Shown: positions 43,261 through 53,572, counted from the stretch's first letter. The stretch: DNA of 64,000 bases from Prevotella scopos JCM 17725 (GCF_018127785.1 NZ_CP072389.1:806001-870000); one strand, 5' to 3'. The notes: a model not told the origin generated them from the letters alone. Numbers and translations are program-made.

Positions 43261-43413
43261 CTTGCCTAAATCAAGGAGTAATCTGCATCATTAATCTCAA
43301 CAAACACAAAAAGACCTTGACTGATTCACATCACCCAAGGTTTAAATACTAAAACTAAATTAACCACTAAAAAAACTTGTTGCAAAGATACACGTTTTTC
43401 TTTTTGCTACAAA
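43261..43413 (-). promoter_or_regulatory. Nim-like gene promoter and structured leader
   Basis: On the minus strand the promoter has TTTG (43413-43410), a 19-bp spacer and TATCTTTG (43390-43383), all consensus. The leader then holds four alternately complementary segments: CCTTG (43340-43336), CAAGG (43319-43315), CCTTG (43276-43272) and GGCAAG (43266-43261). The first hairpin is followed by TCTTTTTGTGTTTG, like a terminator. Alternative pairing of segment 2 with 3 would disrupt it, as in an attenuator. Confidence 0.4.
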
Positions 43414-44015
43414 AGCTTTTTCAAATTATTTTCATGTCCATTATTGTTTTTAACCTTTATTATGATTCATCTAGTAGTATAATTGCCTTTTTATCAAGGC
43501 ATAGAATTTGAAAAAAGAATATCACTACTTGGAAGAAGAGCTTTCTTAAATCCTTACCTCAAAAATATATAAGTTGCAAAATAAATAAATATGAATTTAT
43601 TTTACACAAAAACCTATTTCATCCAAAATAATAACAACTGATCAAATCACGCTTAACAAACGTGTATATAATGATAATACAACAAAAGCGATTATCTATT
43701 TTATTGGAATAGTATAAGAAACGAATGAGTATTTTATAGATAGAAAGATTAGATGATTCGAAATATATTTACAAAATGATAAACACTACTACTTTATAAA
43801 GACTAAAAAAGAGATAGCATAGACAAGTTTTAATCAATTAAGATTCTTTTGAAAACGTGATGTGAAAAAAATCATCATATGCGTCATTATATGATTTTTA
43901 TATTAGAAGACATTAGGTTAAAAAACATTATTGCATCAAACAAAATAAAATCAGATTTTGTGGAGAAGTGATAACACAAATGGAACCGAGTTTTCAATAA
44001 ATAAAGCTTTTGATT
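43414..44015. other. A+T-rich gap without recognisable genes
   Basis: About 600 bp of strongly A+T-rich sequence with no reading frame of protein-like composition, no strong hairpin and none of the repeat families seen elsewhere in the window. Confidence 0.5.
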
Positions 44016-44056
44016 AAAAAACAGATGGAATTATATTCAATGAATCAAACCATCTG
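44016..44056 (-). terminator. terminator of the pflB-pflA operon
   Basis: On the minus strand CAGATGG (44056-44050) pairs with CCATCTG (44028-44022), and a run of six T follows. Confidence 0.75.
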
Positions 44057-44085
44057 CCTTCTGATATATTTTACTTACTAAATCA

Positions 44086-44862
44086 TCATTCCGTTAATAT
44101 CTCCTTCGCATGATTGATGCTTTCCTTTGAAGGTGGCTTTACATCTGTGAGTGCATACGGGATTCCCAGTTGCTCCCATTTATATACTCCAAGGTCATGA
44201 TAAGGCAGTACATCAACCTGTTCAACATTACTTAATGTATCAATGAAAGTACGAAGTTTGCGTAATGACTCGTCGTCGTCATTAATACCAGGAACAAGAA
44301 CGTGTCTTATCCAAACAGGTTTCTTAATATCAGAGAGATAGTGTGCGCAATCGAGGATATTATCGTTTCTCCAACCAGTTAAATTCTTATGGGCATCACT
44401 ATCAATGTGTTTTATATCCAAGAGAACCAAGTCAGTATATTTCATCAGTTCCTCAAAAGCTGCAAAATTACTGCTTTCGCGACTAAATGGCTGAGCAGAA
44501 GTATCAAGACAGGTATTGATACCTAAGGCCTTCGCCTTTCGAAACAATTCTGTTAGGGGTTTTATCTGCAACAAAGCCTCTCCCCCACTCACGGTAATAC
44601 CACCTTTTTCTCCCCAATAGCTTTGGTATCGTTGTGCTTGTGCTAAGACATCATCAACAGAGCGGAGTTGTCCCCCCGCTCTGTTCCATGTGTCTGGGTT
44701 ATGACAATACTGGCATCGCATTGCACATCCTTTAAGAAAGATAACAAAGCGAATTCCAGGTCCATCCACCGAACCAAAAGATTCGATGGAATGAACCTGA
44801 AGCATATTGTCTTGTAATTTAGAAAAATCCGTTTGTGTATTATCCACTTTACATTGAACCAT
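44086..44862 (-). CDS. pflA: pyruvate formate-lyase activating enzyme
   Basis: A radical SAM enzyme of about 258 residues that installs the glycyl radical on PflB using S-adenosylmethionine. The cluster ligands are Cys46, Cys50 and Cys53 ([16 protein letters not shown]), preceded by [13 protein letters not shown] and followed by [13 protein letters not shown]. The ATG at 44862 overlaps the end of pflB by 14 bp. A second ATG at 44805 (MLQVHSIES) gives a protein matching the E. coli length and may be the true start. It is co-transcribed with pflB. Confidence 0.93.
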   Translation of the reverse strand: MVQCKVDNTQTDFSKLQDNMLQVHSIESFGSVDGPGIRFVIFLKGCAMRCQYCHNPDTWNRAGGQLRSVDDVLAQAQRYQSYWGEKGGITVSGGEALLQIKPLTELFRKAKALGINTCLDTSAQPFSRESSNFAAFEELMKYTDLVLLDIKHIDSDAHKNLTGWRNDNILDCAHYLSDIKKPVWIRHVLVPGINDDDESLRKLRTFIDTLSNVEQVDVLPYHDLGVYKWEQLGIPYALTDVKPPSKESINHAKEILTE

Positions 44863-47095
44863 GTGCACGACGTGCGATAACGTCCATCTGCTGTTCACGT
44901 GTAAGATCAATGAACTTCACAGCGTAACCACTCACACGGATTGTGAAGTTAGCATACTCTTCCTTCTCAGGATGTTCCATACAATCAATCAGTTTGTCAA
45001 CGCCAAAGACATTAACATTCAGGTGGTGTGCACCACGATTGAAGTAACCATCCATTACGCCAACAAGCGTATTGACACGCTCCTCTTCATTATGGCCGAG
45101 TGCATCAGGGCTGATAGTCTGTGTGTTTGAAATACCATCCAATGCATATTCGTATGGTAGTTTAGCAGTTGAGTTCAACGATGCCAACAAACCATTCTGT
45201 TCTGCTCCGTAAGATGGATTTGCACCAGGAGCGAGCGGTGCTCCATCAGGACGGCCATCAGGCATATTCCCCGTGAACTTACCATACACAACGTTGGAAG
45301 TAATGGTTAGGATACTTGTTGTAGGTTCAGAATGACGATAGGTATGATGCTTACGAATCATATTCATAAAGGTCTTCAACAACCATACAGCAATATCATC
45401 AGCGCGATCATCATCATTACCATAACGTGGGAAGTCACCTTCAGTCTTATACTCTATTGGGAAGCCTGTTTCATCACGAATGATGTTCACCTTAGCATAC
45501 TTGATAGCAGAGATAGAGTCAACCACATGACTGAAGCCAGCAATACCCGTTGCGAAGGTACGACGTACGTCTGTGTCGATAAGAGCAAGCTCTGCAGCCT
45601 CATAGAAGTACTTATCATGCATATAATGGATAAGGTTCAATGTGTTTACATATACACCAGCCAGCCACTCCATCATATCTATGAAACGAGGCATAAACTC
45701 CTCATAAGTAACAACATCCCCCTCAATAGGACGATAAGCAGGACCACACTGCTCACGTGTCTTACTGTCAACGCCTCCACTGATAGCGTAGGTGAGACAT
45801 TTAGCGAGGTTTGCACGCGCACCAAAGAATTGCATCTCCTTACCAGTCTGGGTTGCTGATACACAGCAGCAGATAGAATAGTCATCACCCCATATTGGAC
45901 GCATTACGTCATCGTTCTCATACTGGATTGAGCTTGTATCAATTGAAATCTTTGCTGCGTAGTCCTTGAAATGCTTTGGCAAACGTGAGCTATACAATAC
46001 AGTGAGGTTAGGCTCTGGTGATGGACCCATATTCTCAAGTGTATGGAGGAAACGGAAGTCGTTCTTTGTTACCATTGAGCGACCATCCATACCCAATCCT
46101 GCCACCTCGAGGGTTGCCCATACTGGGTCACCAGAGAAGAGCTGATTGTAAGAAGGGATACGTGCGAACTTAACCATACGGAACTTCATTACCAAGTGGT
46201 CAATCAGTTCCTGTGCTTCAGCCTCAGTAAGTGTTCCTTCTTTGAAGTCGCGCTGAATATAGATATCGAGGAAGGTTGAAATACGACCTACTGACATCGC
46301 AGCACCATTCTGTGTTTTGATTGCAGACAAATAACCAAAGTAAAGCCACTGTACAGCCTCACGTGCATTGTTGGCAGGTTCAGAAATGTCATAGCCATAA
46401 ATCTTTGCCATTTCTTTCATTTCATTCAGCGCCTTAATCTGCATAGAGATTTCCTCACGCAAACGGATAATATCCTCAGTCATTGTGCCGTCGCCACAAT
46501 TGCGCAAGTCCTTAGCTTTCTCATTGATAAGGAAGTCAACACCATAAAGTGCTACACGACGATAGTCACCAACGATACGTCCACGACCATAAGTATCTGG
46601 AAGACCTGTAAGGATATGATTGTGTCTGACAAGTTTCATCTCATCAGTATAAGCATCGAAGACACCTTCGTTGTGTGTCTTGCAATACTTCGTGAAAATC
46701 TCATGAAGCTTTTCTGAAGGCTCATAACCATAGGTTGTACACGCCTGCTCAGCCATTTTTATACCACCATAAGGCATAAAGGCACGCTTCAGCGGTTTAT
46801 CAGTCTGCAAACCTACAACCTTCTCAAGATTCTTTGTTTCATCACCAATATAACCTGGTCCGTATGCAGTCATACTAGAAACAACTTCGGTTTCCATGTC
46901 TAAGACACCGCCCTTAGCACGTTCTTGTTTCTGTAGTTCTTTGAGCATACCCCAAAGTTTGTTTGTAGCCTCGGTTGGAGCCTCAAGGAATGAAGCGTCA
47001 CCATCATAACTTTCGTAATTATCTTGGATAAACTGACGCATATTGACCTCATCAAGCCACTTCGTTCCAGTAAATCCTCTCCATGCTTTTTTCAT
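44849..47095 (-). CDS. pflB: formate C-acetyltransferase (pyruvate formate-lyase)
   Basis: A 748-residue glycyl-radical enzyme that converts pyruvate and CoA to acetyl-CoA and formate in anaerobic metabolism. The catalytic cysteines are in [13 protein letters not shown], Cys409 to Cys411, of which two are the Cys-Cys pair of the family. The radical Gly723 is in [12 protein letters not shown] near the C-terminus. Length and order match E. coli PflB. The activating enzyme follows on the same transcript. No formate transporter (focA) is adjacent. Confidence 0.97.
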   Translation of the reverse strand: MKKAWRGFTGTKWLDEVNMRQFIQDNYESYDGDASFLEAPTEATNKLWGMLKELQKQERAKGGVLDMETEVVSSMTAYGPGYIGDETKNLEKVVGLQTDKPLKRAFMPYGGIKMAEQACTTYGYEPSEKLHEIFTKYCKTHNEGVFDAYTDEMKLVRHNHILTGLPDTYGRGRIVGDYRRVALYGVDFLINEKAKDLRNCGDGTMTEDIIRLREEISMQIKALNEMKEMAKIYGYDISEPANNAREAVQWLYFGYLSAIKTQNGAAMSVGRISTFLDIYIQRDFKEGTLTEAEAQELIDHLVMKFRMVKFARIPSYNQLFSGDPVWATLEVAGLGMDGRSMVTKNDFRFLHTLENMGPSPEPNLTVLYSSRLPKHFKDYAAKISIDTSSIQYENDDVMRPIWGDDYSICCCVSATQTGKEMQFFGARANLAKCLTYAISGGVDSKTREQCGPAYRPIEGDVVTYEEFMPRFIDMMEWLAGVYVNTLNLIHYMHDKYFYEAAELALIDTDVRRTFATGIAGFSHVVDSISAIKYAKVNIIRDETGFPIEYKTEGDFPRYGNDDDRADDIAVWLLKTFMNMIRKHHTYRHSEPTTSILTITSNVVYGKFTGNMPDGRPDGAPLAPGANPSYGAEQNGLLASLNSTAKLPYEYALDGISNTQTISPDALGHNEEERVNTLVGVMDGYFNRGAHHLNVNVFGVDKLIDCMEHPEKEEYANFTIRVSGYAVKFIDLTREQQMDVIARRAHGSM

Positions 47096-47180
47096 GAGTG
47101 TATAATTTTGTTATTATGTGAAACTTATAATGAGTATGTTTTTATTTTCATACCAATTATGCATTACTAATTACCGAGGA

Positions 47181-47211
47181 CAAAGATAGATAAAAAATAA
47201 TGTATTATCAA
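47181..47211 (-). promoter_or_regulatory. pflB promoter
   Basis: On the minus strand TTG (47211-47209), a 20-bp spacer and TATCTTTG (47188-47181), giving a leader of about 80 nt. Confidence 0.55.
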
Positions 47212-47372
47212 GTGTTTATGCATTTTATTGTATGTAAAATTAGCATAAATACCTACTTATAATGAGCGTCCAAACTTGACTTTACAAATAATATATAAAA
47301 TCTACTATCTGGACAGTAAAATAATACAGAAATATTGGAACCATTCTATGATGTGTAAATATACAGACATCA

Positions 47373-48077
47373 TCATTGAAGAATTTCAATAACAGTTGCC
47401 GTGTAACTCCCTTTCGGTATTCTGTCAACCACAGCTTCTTTATAACCTGTTGGAAGATAACCACCCGGAAGCCATAATTCATTCACACCTGCTTCGTTTC
47501 CCGAAGGCATCCTTAACCTTAATCGCTTGGGTTTAAGAATGTCTATTCTTATTAAGATCTTATTCTTCCATGTGTTCACAGGAATACCCAGTTCATTCTC
47601 TATCCGTATTAAATTACCATGGCTCTTTATTAAGACACTATCCATCTCTGATTTGGTCATAACAAACTGACTATTATCAGCTTTCCCAAGTGAATCACCA
47701 TCATGACGATCAAATGCTTCTTTTGTTATAATACATGATGCACCTGCCTTGAAATCCTTTAAATGTCTTCGAATACATCTTCTCTTCAGATAAGTAGCAG
47801 GATCTGGTCGGCTTCCTTTAGAAATACTCAGTATAGTTTGTCGAGATGCACCATTACGGAAGTATTTTTCCACAAGGCATGTATTACCCGCATGGGAAGG
47901 ACCTACGTTCTGCTTTTCAATCTTCATACCGAAATCATTCGATATCAGAGAATCACTTACAGACAAGTGACGTGAGGTGTCATTTATTGGCGTATCTAGT
48001 GCAAATACTAGCTGTCCACCTCCGAAAGAAAGAAAGAGAATCCCAAAAACACTGCAAAACAATCTCTTACTAGCCAT
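47373..48077 (-). CDS. exported protein of unknown function
   Basis: About 234 residues. The start at ATG 48077 (MASKRLFCSVFGILFLSFGG) gives a clear signal peptide; the longer frame opens with a GTG at 48092. The mature part is polar and basic (YLKRRCIRRHLKDFKAG) and later contains LRLRMPSGNEAGVNELWLPG and GYLPTGYKEAVV. I recognise no domain. It has its own promoter, and an inverted repeat, AGCTCTAAT/ATTAGAGCT (48106-48114, 48150-48158), lies in its leader. It stands alone between pflB and rplT. Confidence 0.6.
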   Translation of the reverse strand: MASKRLFCSVFGILFLSFGGGQLVFALDTPINDTSRHLSVSDSLISNDFGMKIEKQNVGPSHAGNTCLVEKYFRNGASRQTILSISKGSRPDPATYLKRRCIRRHLKDFKAGASCIITKEAFDRHDGDSLGKADNSQFVMTKSEMDSVLIKSHGNLIRIENELGIPVNTWKNKILIRIDILKPKRLRLRMPSGNEAGVNELWLPGGYLPTGYKEAVVDRIPKGSYTATVIEILQ

Positions 48078-48186
48078 AATGGTTCTATTCACATTAAATT
48101 CTACAAGCTCTAATCCTTTATCAAAATTAGCGAAAACTTCCTACCAGATATTAGAGCTGTAATAAGCGTATAAACATTTATACATA

Positions 48187-48216
48187 CAAAAGTAATAGAT
48201 TATTCTGATAACCCAA
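48187..48216 (-). promoter_or_regulatory. promoter of the exported-protein gene
   Basis: On the minus strand TTG, a 19-bp spacer and TACTTTTG (48194-48187), about 105 nt before the ATG. Confidence 0.5.
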
Positions 48217-48269
48217 CACATTTCATGATGTTTTTCTCTTTACACTCTTCATAACCAAGAATATGAAAA

Positions 48270-48550
48270 GTGGATTAGAAATCATGAATTACAGATTATG
48301 AGTTGTGAATTAGGAGTTATAGGTTGTGGATTATGATTGTAGATTAAAAAAGTTATTATCTTACTTTGCTTGGAATTATCTAGTCTGTAAGCAATTTCTT
48401 AACCCGCCTACACATTTACCTATCCTTTACAACAAGGGGTATCTCTCATTTTCCTCCCCTCCCTACGGGGAAGGAGTAAGGGGGAGGGGCCAGTTGGTTG
48501 ACCAATTAATAGGCCTGTTGGCTGACCAATTGATGCCTGTTCGTGGCCTA
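48270..48550. repeat. low-complexity and short inverted repeats
   Basis: The stretch starts with loose repeats of GAATTATGAGTTGTGAATTA type. A hairpin-like CTCCCCTCCCTACGGGGAAG / GGGGGAGGGG element follows at about 48455-48500. Next are two tandem copies of a CCAGTTGGTTGACCAATTAA / GGCTGACCAATTGATG unit. No gene is seen. Confidence 0.5.
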
Positions 48551-48554
48551 CATT

Positions 48555-48585
48555 AAAAAAGCTGCCACCCATCCGGGCGACAGCT
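48555..48585 (-). terminator. terminator of infC-rpmI-rplT
   Basis: On the minus strand AGCTGTCGCCC pairs with GGGTGGCAGCT across a short loop, followed by six T, 44 bp past the rplT stop. Confidence 0.85.
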
Positions 48586-48628
48586 CTATTCCGTTATAAC
48601 GAGTGCTCACGATGTGAGCGTCATTAAT

Positions 48629-48973
48629 TTACTTTACCTTGTCAACAATAGCCTTGAAAGCTTCCTGATTGTTAACAGCGAGGTCAGCGAGCACCTTACG
48701 GTTAATCTCGATACCAGCCTTGTGCAATGCACCCATCAACTGACTGTAGCTCATATCATAAAGACGAGCAGCAGCGTTGATACGCTGAATCCACAATGCG
48801 CGGAAGTTACGCTTTTTGTTACGACGGTCACGATAAGCATAAGTCAAACCCTTCTCATAGGTGTTCTTTGCTACCGTCCAGACATTCTTGCGGGCACCAT
48901 AGTAACCCTTAGTCTGCTTCAGAATTCTTGTTCTCTTTGCTTTAGAAGCAACATGATTGACTGATCTTGGCAT
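48629..48973 (-). CDS. rplT: ribosomal protein L20
   Basis: 114 residues, basic, with the family-typical [20 protein letters not shown] start and [20 protein letters not shown], then [20 protein letters not shown]. It binds 23S rRNA early in large-subunit assembly. It is the last gene of the infC-rpmI-rplT operon. In several bacteria L20 represses this operon by binding its leader; no obvious binding structure was found in the gaps here. Confidence 0.98.
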   Translation of the reverse strand: MPRSVNHVASKAKRTRILKQTKGYYGARKNVWTVAKNTYEKGLTYAYRDRRNKKRNFRALWIQRINAAARLYDMSYSQLMGALHKAGIEINRKVLADLAVNNQEAFKAIVDKVK

Positions 48974-49009
48974 AGTTTTTCTTTCCTTTTAATTTGTTTG
49001 ACTAATGAA

Positions 49010-49207
49010 TTAACGGAGATTGAGCAAGTCGCGTACCTGCTTCAAGTTTGTACCATCCACGAGCGTCTGGTGAACAAGATTTCTCTTCTGTTTCTTTGTC
49101 TTCTTAGTCAGAATGTGACTGTGGTAAGCGTGATGACGTTTAATCTTACCAGTACCGGTGAACGTGAATCTCTTCTTTGCGCCGGAATTTGTCTTCTGTT
49201 TTGGCAT
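49010..49207 (-). CDS. rpmI: ribosomal protein L35
   Basis: 65 residues, [20 protein letters not shown] and then [20 protein letters not shown], the L35 signature. It is a structural protein of the large subunit, encoded between infC and rplT as usual. Confidence 0.98.
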   Translation of the reverse strand: MPKQKTNSGAKKRFTFTGTGKIKRHHAYHSHILTKKTKKQKRNLVHQTLVDGTNLKQVRDLLNLR

Positions 49208-49324
49208 TTTTGTAAAATTTAAAATTGTTATTTATATTCATCTGTGGCAACGTATATACCAGGACGTTACGCACAGGTTGCTCATTTACTTTCCTCTCAG
49301 TAAAGAGAAAACGTTCAACGAGCG

Positions 49325-50005
49325 TTAGTCAATATTCAACTTTTTCAGTGCGTCTGCACCATTCTTAGCATTGGCGAATAATCCACCATCAGCCTTTGTC
49401 TCCTCGTTTGCAGCCTCAGCTGCAGCCTTTGCGCCAGCCTCAGCCTCCTCACGATCACGCTTTTGCTGACTCTTCTTAGCAACACCCGCCTTCTTAGGAG
49501 CAAGATAAAGAAACATCTTTTTGCCCTCGAGCTTTGGTAACTGTTCAACCTTTGCCAACTCTTCAAGGTCATTTGCAAAACGCAACAGCAACACCTCTCC
49601 CTGTTCTTTGAACAGAATTGAGCGACCACGGAAGAACACATAGGCACGGACCTTATTACCTGCATTGAGGAATTCCTCTGCATGCTTAAGCTTAAACTTA
49701 TAGTCGTGCTCATCTGTTTGAGGACCGAAACGAATTTCTTTCACCTCCTGCTTTACCTGCTTCTGCTTCATCTCTTTCTGATGTTTCTTCTGCTGGTAAA
49801 GGAACTTAGAATAGTCGATGATACGACAAACGGGCGGCTGCGCATTAGGAGAAATCTCCACAAGGTCAACTCCTTCTTTTTGAGCCAATTCCAACGCCTT
49901 ACGAGTAGGCATCACCTCAGCTCCATCATCGCTTACCACACGCACTTCCCTAACGCGAATCTGCTCGTTCACGCGGTACTTCATTTTCATTTTGTCATTC
50001 TTCAT
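49325..50005 (-). CDS. infC: translation initiation factor IF-3
   Basis: The 226-residue protein has the two IF-3 domains: N-terminal [19 protein letters not shown] with [20 protein letters not shown], and C-terminal [20 protein letters not shown] with [12 protein letters not shown]. It binds the 30S subunit and guards start-codon choice. After the usual end (about residue 175) it has a ~50-residue Ala/Glu/Lys-rich tail ([20 protein letters not shown]), an extension often seen in Bacteroidota. The ATG at 50005 lies about 33 nt after the predicted transcription start. It heads the operon. Confidence 0.97.
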   Translation of the reverse strand: MKNDKMKMKYRVNEQIRVREVRVVSDDGAEVMPTRKALELAQKEGVDLVEISPNAQPPVCRIIDYSKFLYQQKKHQKEMKQKQVKQEVKEIRFGPQTDEHDYKFKLKHAEEFLNAGNKVRAYVFFRGRSILFKEQGEVLLLRFANDLEELAKVEQLPKLEGKKMFLYLAPKKAGVAKKSQQKRDREEAEAGAKAAAEAANEETKADGGLFANAKNGADALKKLNID

Positions 50006-50043
50006 TCAACTATTTTAAAGTGTCTAAATTTGCTAAACGCATG

Positions 50044-50075
50044 CAAAGTTACTATTTTCCAACTGATTATCCAAA
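50044..50075 (-). promoter_or_regulatory. infC promoter
   Basis: On the minus strand TTTG (50075-50072), a 20-bp spacer and TAACTTTG (50051-50044), a full consensus promoter. Confidence 0.65.
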
Positions 50076-50322
50076 GATTTCCTCTACTTTTTTTTGCACT
50101 CCGGTTTAGGACTTGCACTATCAGTAAAGGGATTTTGCGCTTACATTATTTTATGTTTACCTCGGTGACGGCAACCATATAGAAAAATTGTCACCTTATT
50201 TAAGAATATCTCACCACTACACTTGACGCAAGATTCACCTATCCATAGCTTTACCGTTGCGAATTACCTTTACAGAAATTCAATATCTAACTTATTAACT
50301 CACTATCTCGCTAACAATTACC

Positions 50323-50356
50323 TTGTCAACTTGTCAACCCGTCAACTCGTTAACTC
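50323..50356. repeat. short tandem GTCAAC repeat
   Basis: Three imperfect 10-bp units, TTGTCAACTTGTCAACCC then GTCAACTCGTTAACTC. Similar words occur at about 10206-10235. They lie in the divergent gap between infC and the TonB receptor. Confidence 0.4.
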
Positions 50357-50406
50357 TCCAACGATATTCCTAATAAATTAGGATTGTGTATTATACTTTT
50401 TCTTCA

Positions 50407-50414
50407 TACCTTTG
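50407..50414 (+). promoter_or_regulatory. -7 box of the TonB receptor gene
   Basis: TACCTTTG. Its final TTG (50412) is the apparent start of the longest frame, which is therefore artificial; the leader to the ATG at 50454 is about 34 nt. Confidence 0.6.
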
Positions 50415-50453
50415 CCAACGTTAACAAATAGCAAAAACATAAAACAAGATTAT

Positions 50454-52952
50454 ATGATGATTAAGTCTAAGTTAGGTATTTCCCTTTTAGTGGCATCGAC
50501 ATTGCCTATAGGGTTGCAAGCCAATAATATTATTGAGAAAGGCGACACCTCCCGAGTGTATGATATTGATGAAGTCGTAGTTGTTGACCAACCGAAAGAG
50601 GCCTTTCGTTTGCGACAGCAGCCATTGAGTAGTACGTCGTTCAGTACCGAACTTCTACAAGGACTCAATGTTGAGGATGTTCGTCATCTGTCAACGTTTG
50701 TTCCCTCATTCTCAATGCCAGCTTATGGAAGTCGTTACACCTCTTCTATATATATACGTGGAATTGGTTCACGTGTCTATTCTCCAGCCGTAGGCGTTTA
50801 TGTTGATGGTATGCCAATCTTAAGCAAGAGTGCCTTCAATTTTCACATGTATGATGTCGAGCGTGTTGATGTGTTGCATGGTCCACAAGGAACACTCTAT
50901 GGTATGAATACCGAAGGTGGTTTGATTCGTCTTTATAGTCATAATCCTTTCCTGTATCAGGGAACAGACGTAAAGCTTTCCATCGGTACGAAGTTACATC
51001 GGCAGATAGAGGCTAGTCATTATGCGAAACTCAACGATAAGATGGCTTATTCGTTAGCAGGCTTCTATGGCGGACAAAATGGATTCTTCCGTAATCAGTT
51101 TAATGGTGAACATGCTGATCTAATCAATGAGTTTGGTGCAAAGGGACGTTTCCTGTGGCGTCCAACAGAGAAGTTAAACTTTGATTTCATTGCCGATTAT
51201 CAATATACTCGTCAGAATGGTTTCCCTTATGGACAAGTAGTAACTGATGATGAGGTTTCTTCTGCTACCATCACTTCACCCCTTTATGGTTTGAAGGCAG
51301 GAACGCAATTGCCTAACCAGAATCGTCAGGGTAATTACCGCCGTAATATTATTAATACTGGAATGGGTATTAGATATGCAGGAAACGGCTTCGACATCAA
51401 CTCGATGACCACATGGCAGATGCTTCGCGACTATATGTTAATGGATATCGACTATCGTCCGCAAGACTTCATGCACCTCACACAACGTCAGCATGGGAAT
51501 ACGCTGACAGAAGAATTATCCATCAAAAGTCATAATCAAAACAAATGGCATTGGACCTTCGGTGCGTTTGGCTCTTATCAGTGGTTGAAGACAACTGCGC
51601 CAGTCTATTTCGATCAGGAAATGAATCGTTATCTCTCTAAGAAGATTACAGATTATGCCTATAATGGTATGCTCAACGCTATGGCAAGAAGTATGGCACA
51701 AAGAATGATTGCAAATGGAATGTCAGAGGAGCTTGCTAACAAGACGGCACGTGCAAGTGTAGCAGCGATGATTGCAGGGGCAGGTGGCGTAAATATAAAT
51801 ATGGCAATGGATCCAATGCCAGGCGTCTTCCGTACGCCAACCCTCAACCTTGGCGTTTATCATGAGAGTAATATAGAACTCTCTGATCGTCTTATGGCAA
51901 CCTTAGGTTTGCGCTATGATTACTCGCACGTGAGCATCGATTACGCAACTTCAGCGCGGGTAGCCTTACAAGAGAGCGTGATGGGCATAACTATCAATCC
52001 TGTAATCACTTCTTCTTTGAATCATAAAGAACATGACAGCTTTAAGCAATTACTTCCAAAGATTGGCTTGACCTATCGCCTTCAGGATGGTAGTAATGTT
52101 TATGCAACATGGTCAAAGGGCTATCGTGCTGGTGGTTACAATTTTGAGATGTTCTCTGATGTACTTCAAGCTGAGACCTCACAGGCGGCAAATAAGGCAC
52201 GTGCTGATGTTGACCTTACGCATGACGAGGCTTACTATGAGCGTATTGCAAAGACGATAGAATATAAGCCAGAGACTAGCTGGAACTATGAGGTGGGAGC
52301 GCATCTTAACCTTCTGAACAACCAATTGCACCTTGACCTTGCAGCTTACTATATGCAGATTCGTAATCAGCAACTCTCTGTGATGGCTGGTAACTATGGC
52401 TTCGGTCGAGTGATGACGAATGCTGGTCGCAGTCACTCCTGTGGTTTGGAGGCAACGCTCCGTGGTGGTGCATTAGATAACAAGCTGACTTATGGGCTCA
52501 GCTATGGATTTACAAGCGCTCAGTTTGATGAATATAAAGATTCTGTTGCAGGAGGTGGCATAGTTGATTATAAGGACAAGCGTGTTCCTTTCGTTCCACA
52601 GCATACACTGGGTGCCAACGCTGATTATCGTATTGACATTGACCCAGCAGCTTTGCTTGACCCATCACATCGTTTCCATCTTCGTAGTGTCACAGTCGGA
52701 ATGAATCTCTCTGCACAGGGTAAGACGTTTTGGGATGAGCAGAACTCATTCGGTCAGAACTTCTATGCTGTCCTTGGTGCTCACGCTGATGCCGACTTTG
52801 GTCCATTGAATGTCAATCTGTGGGTACGTAACCTGACGGATACAAAATACAATAGCTTTGCCGTCCAGAGTGCTGCAACTGGTACACGCTACACCTTTGC
52901 TCAGCTGGGTAACCCATTCCAGATGGGTGTGGACTTCAGCATACACTTCTAA
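50454..52952 (+). CDS. TonB-dependent receptor
   Basis: An 832-residue receptor with a signal peptide (LGISLLVASTLPIGLQA). A TonB-box-like stretch follows (YDIDEVVVVDQ), then a plug domain (SSIYIRGIGSRVYSPAVGVY, then HGPQGTLYGMNTEGGLI) and a 22-strand barrel ending in FQMGVDFSIHF. There is no carboxypeptidase-like domain and no SusD partner. This architecture, with IRG and GPQGTLYG plug motifs, is that of siderophore- or heme-type receptors. A FecB/FecC pair is encoded 3 kb downstream. The substrate is not determined. Confidence 0.9.
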   Translation: MMIKSKLGISLLVASTLPIGLQANNIIEKGDTSRVYDIDEVVVVDQPKEAFRLRQQPLSSTSFSTELLQGLNVEDVRHLSTFVPSFSMPAYGSRYTSSIYIRGIGSRVYSPAVGVYVDGMPILSKSAFNFHMYDVERVDVLHGPQGTLYGMNTEGGLIRLYSHNPFLYQGTDVKLSIGTKLHRQIEASHYAKLNDKMAYSLAGFYGGQNGFFRNQFNGEHADLINEFGAKGRFLWRPTEKLNFDFIADYQYTRQNGFPYGQVVTDDEVSSATITSPLYGLKAGTQLPNQNRQGNYRRNIINTGMGIRYAGNGFDINSMTTWQMLRDYMLMDIDYRPQDFMHLTQRQHGNTLTEELSIKSHNQNKWHWTFGAFGSYQWLKTTAPVYFDQEMNRYLSKKITDYAYNGMLNAMARSMAQRMIANGMSEELANKTARASVAAMIAGAGGVNINMAMDPMPGVFRTPTLNLGVYHESNIELSDRLMATLGLRYDYSHVSIDYATSARVALQESVMGITINPVITSSLNHKEHDSFKQLLPKIGLTYRLQDGSNVYATWSKGYRAGGYNFEMFSDVLQAETSQAANKARADVDLTHDEAYYERIAKTIEYKPETSWNYEVGAHLNLLNNQLHLDLAAYYMQIRNQQLSVMAGNYGFGRVMTNAGRSHSCGLEATLRGGALDNKLTYGLSYGFTSAQFDEYKDSVAGGGIVDYKDKRVPFVPQHTLGANADYRIDIDPAALLDPSHRFHLRSVTVGMNLSAQGKTFWDEQNSFGQNFYAVLGAHADADFGPLNVNLWVRNLTDTKYNSFAVQSAATGTRYTFAQLGNPFQMGVDFSIHF

Positions 52953-53086
52953 GGAAACAATACTCTCACACCCCACCGAAGAGCGAGAACCAGAGAGGCT
53001 GCTCGTTGCAAGGATGAGGATACAGGAGAGACATTATACAATTAAAGTTAGTAAACGTCCTTATCCGACTAAAGGATAAGAAAAAG

Positions 53087-53128
53087 AATTGACCTTCAAT
53101 GAAATACATTGAAGGTCAATTACTTTTA
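53087..53128 (+). terminator. hairpin after the TonB receptor
   Basis: A perfect 15-bp stem: AATTGACCTTCAATG (53087-53101) with CATTGAAGGTCAATT (53107-53121) over a 5-nt loop, followed by ACTTTTAT. Confidence 0.75.
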
Positions 53129-53367
53129 TATTGGTAAAGAACCAGAAAACATCTGTACCAATTATATGGCGCAAGGAGCGAACGGAGATTTTAAATGATA
53201 TTGGGAGACTTACGATTATCACTTCATATTTTGAAAGAGGAGAAGTGTATAACAATTAGTCAAATTCGTTTTACCAGATCACTCATAAATCTTAGTTCCT
53301 GCCACTTCTGTCACTTATAACAGGCACTTAACTTATTATATTTCAGCAAGATGCATGAACAAAACCC

Positions 53368-53572
53368 CAAATTGACCTTAGTTTTAGTACGCTTAACTCA
53401 CATGAAATCCCTACCCTTCCATATACAGCAATGGTGTTAACCCTTCACACATATGGTGCATACCATCCGCACCATTAGTGCATACCATCCGCACCACATG
53501 TGCTAAGCACCCGCACCACACGTGCGGAATATTAACACACAAGCCACACGATTCGTTATAGAACCACTTAAA
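53368..53572 (+). repeat. ~200-bp dispersed element with 22-bp palindrome array, copy F
   Basis: Palindrome units start at 53447, 53469, 53491 and 53513, with degenerate units at 53425 and 53535. All are spaced exactly 22 bp; linkers are ATACCATCC, ATACCATCC and TAAGCACCC. The left flank (AATTGACCTTAG, CTTAACTCACAT, AAATCCCTACCCTTCC) and right flank (AACACACAAGCCACACGATT, CGTTATAGA) match copy B in the same orientation. It lies between convergent genes, after the TonB receptor terminator. Confidence 0.75.

Noticed and set aside
48326..48556. 76-codon frame on the plus strand
   Set aside because: It consists of low-complexity repeats and the end of the rplT terminator.
49208..49324. L20-binding regulatory structure in the infC-rpmI gap
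   Set aside because: No pseudoknot or mimic of the L20 rRNA site could be recognised by eye, so it is not claimed.
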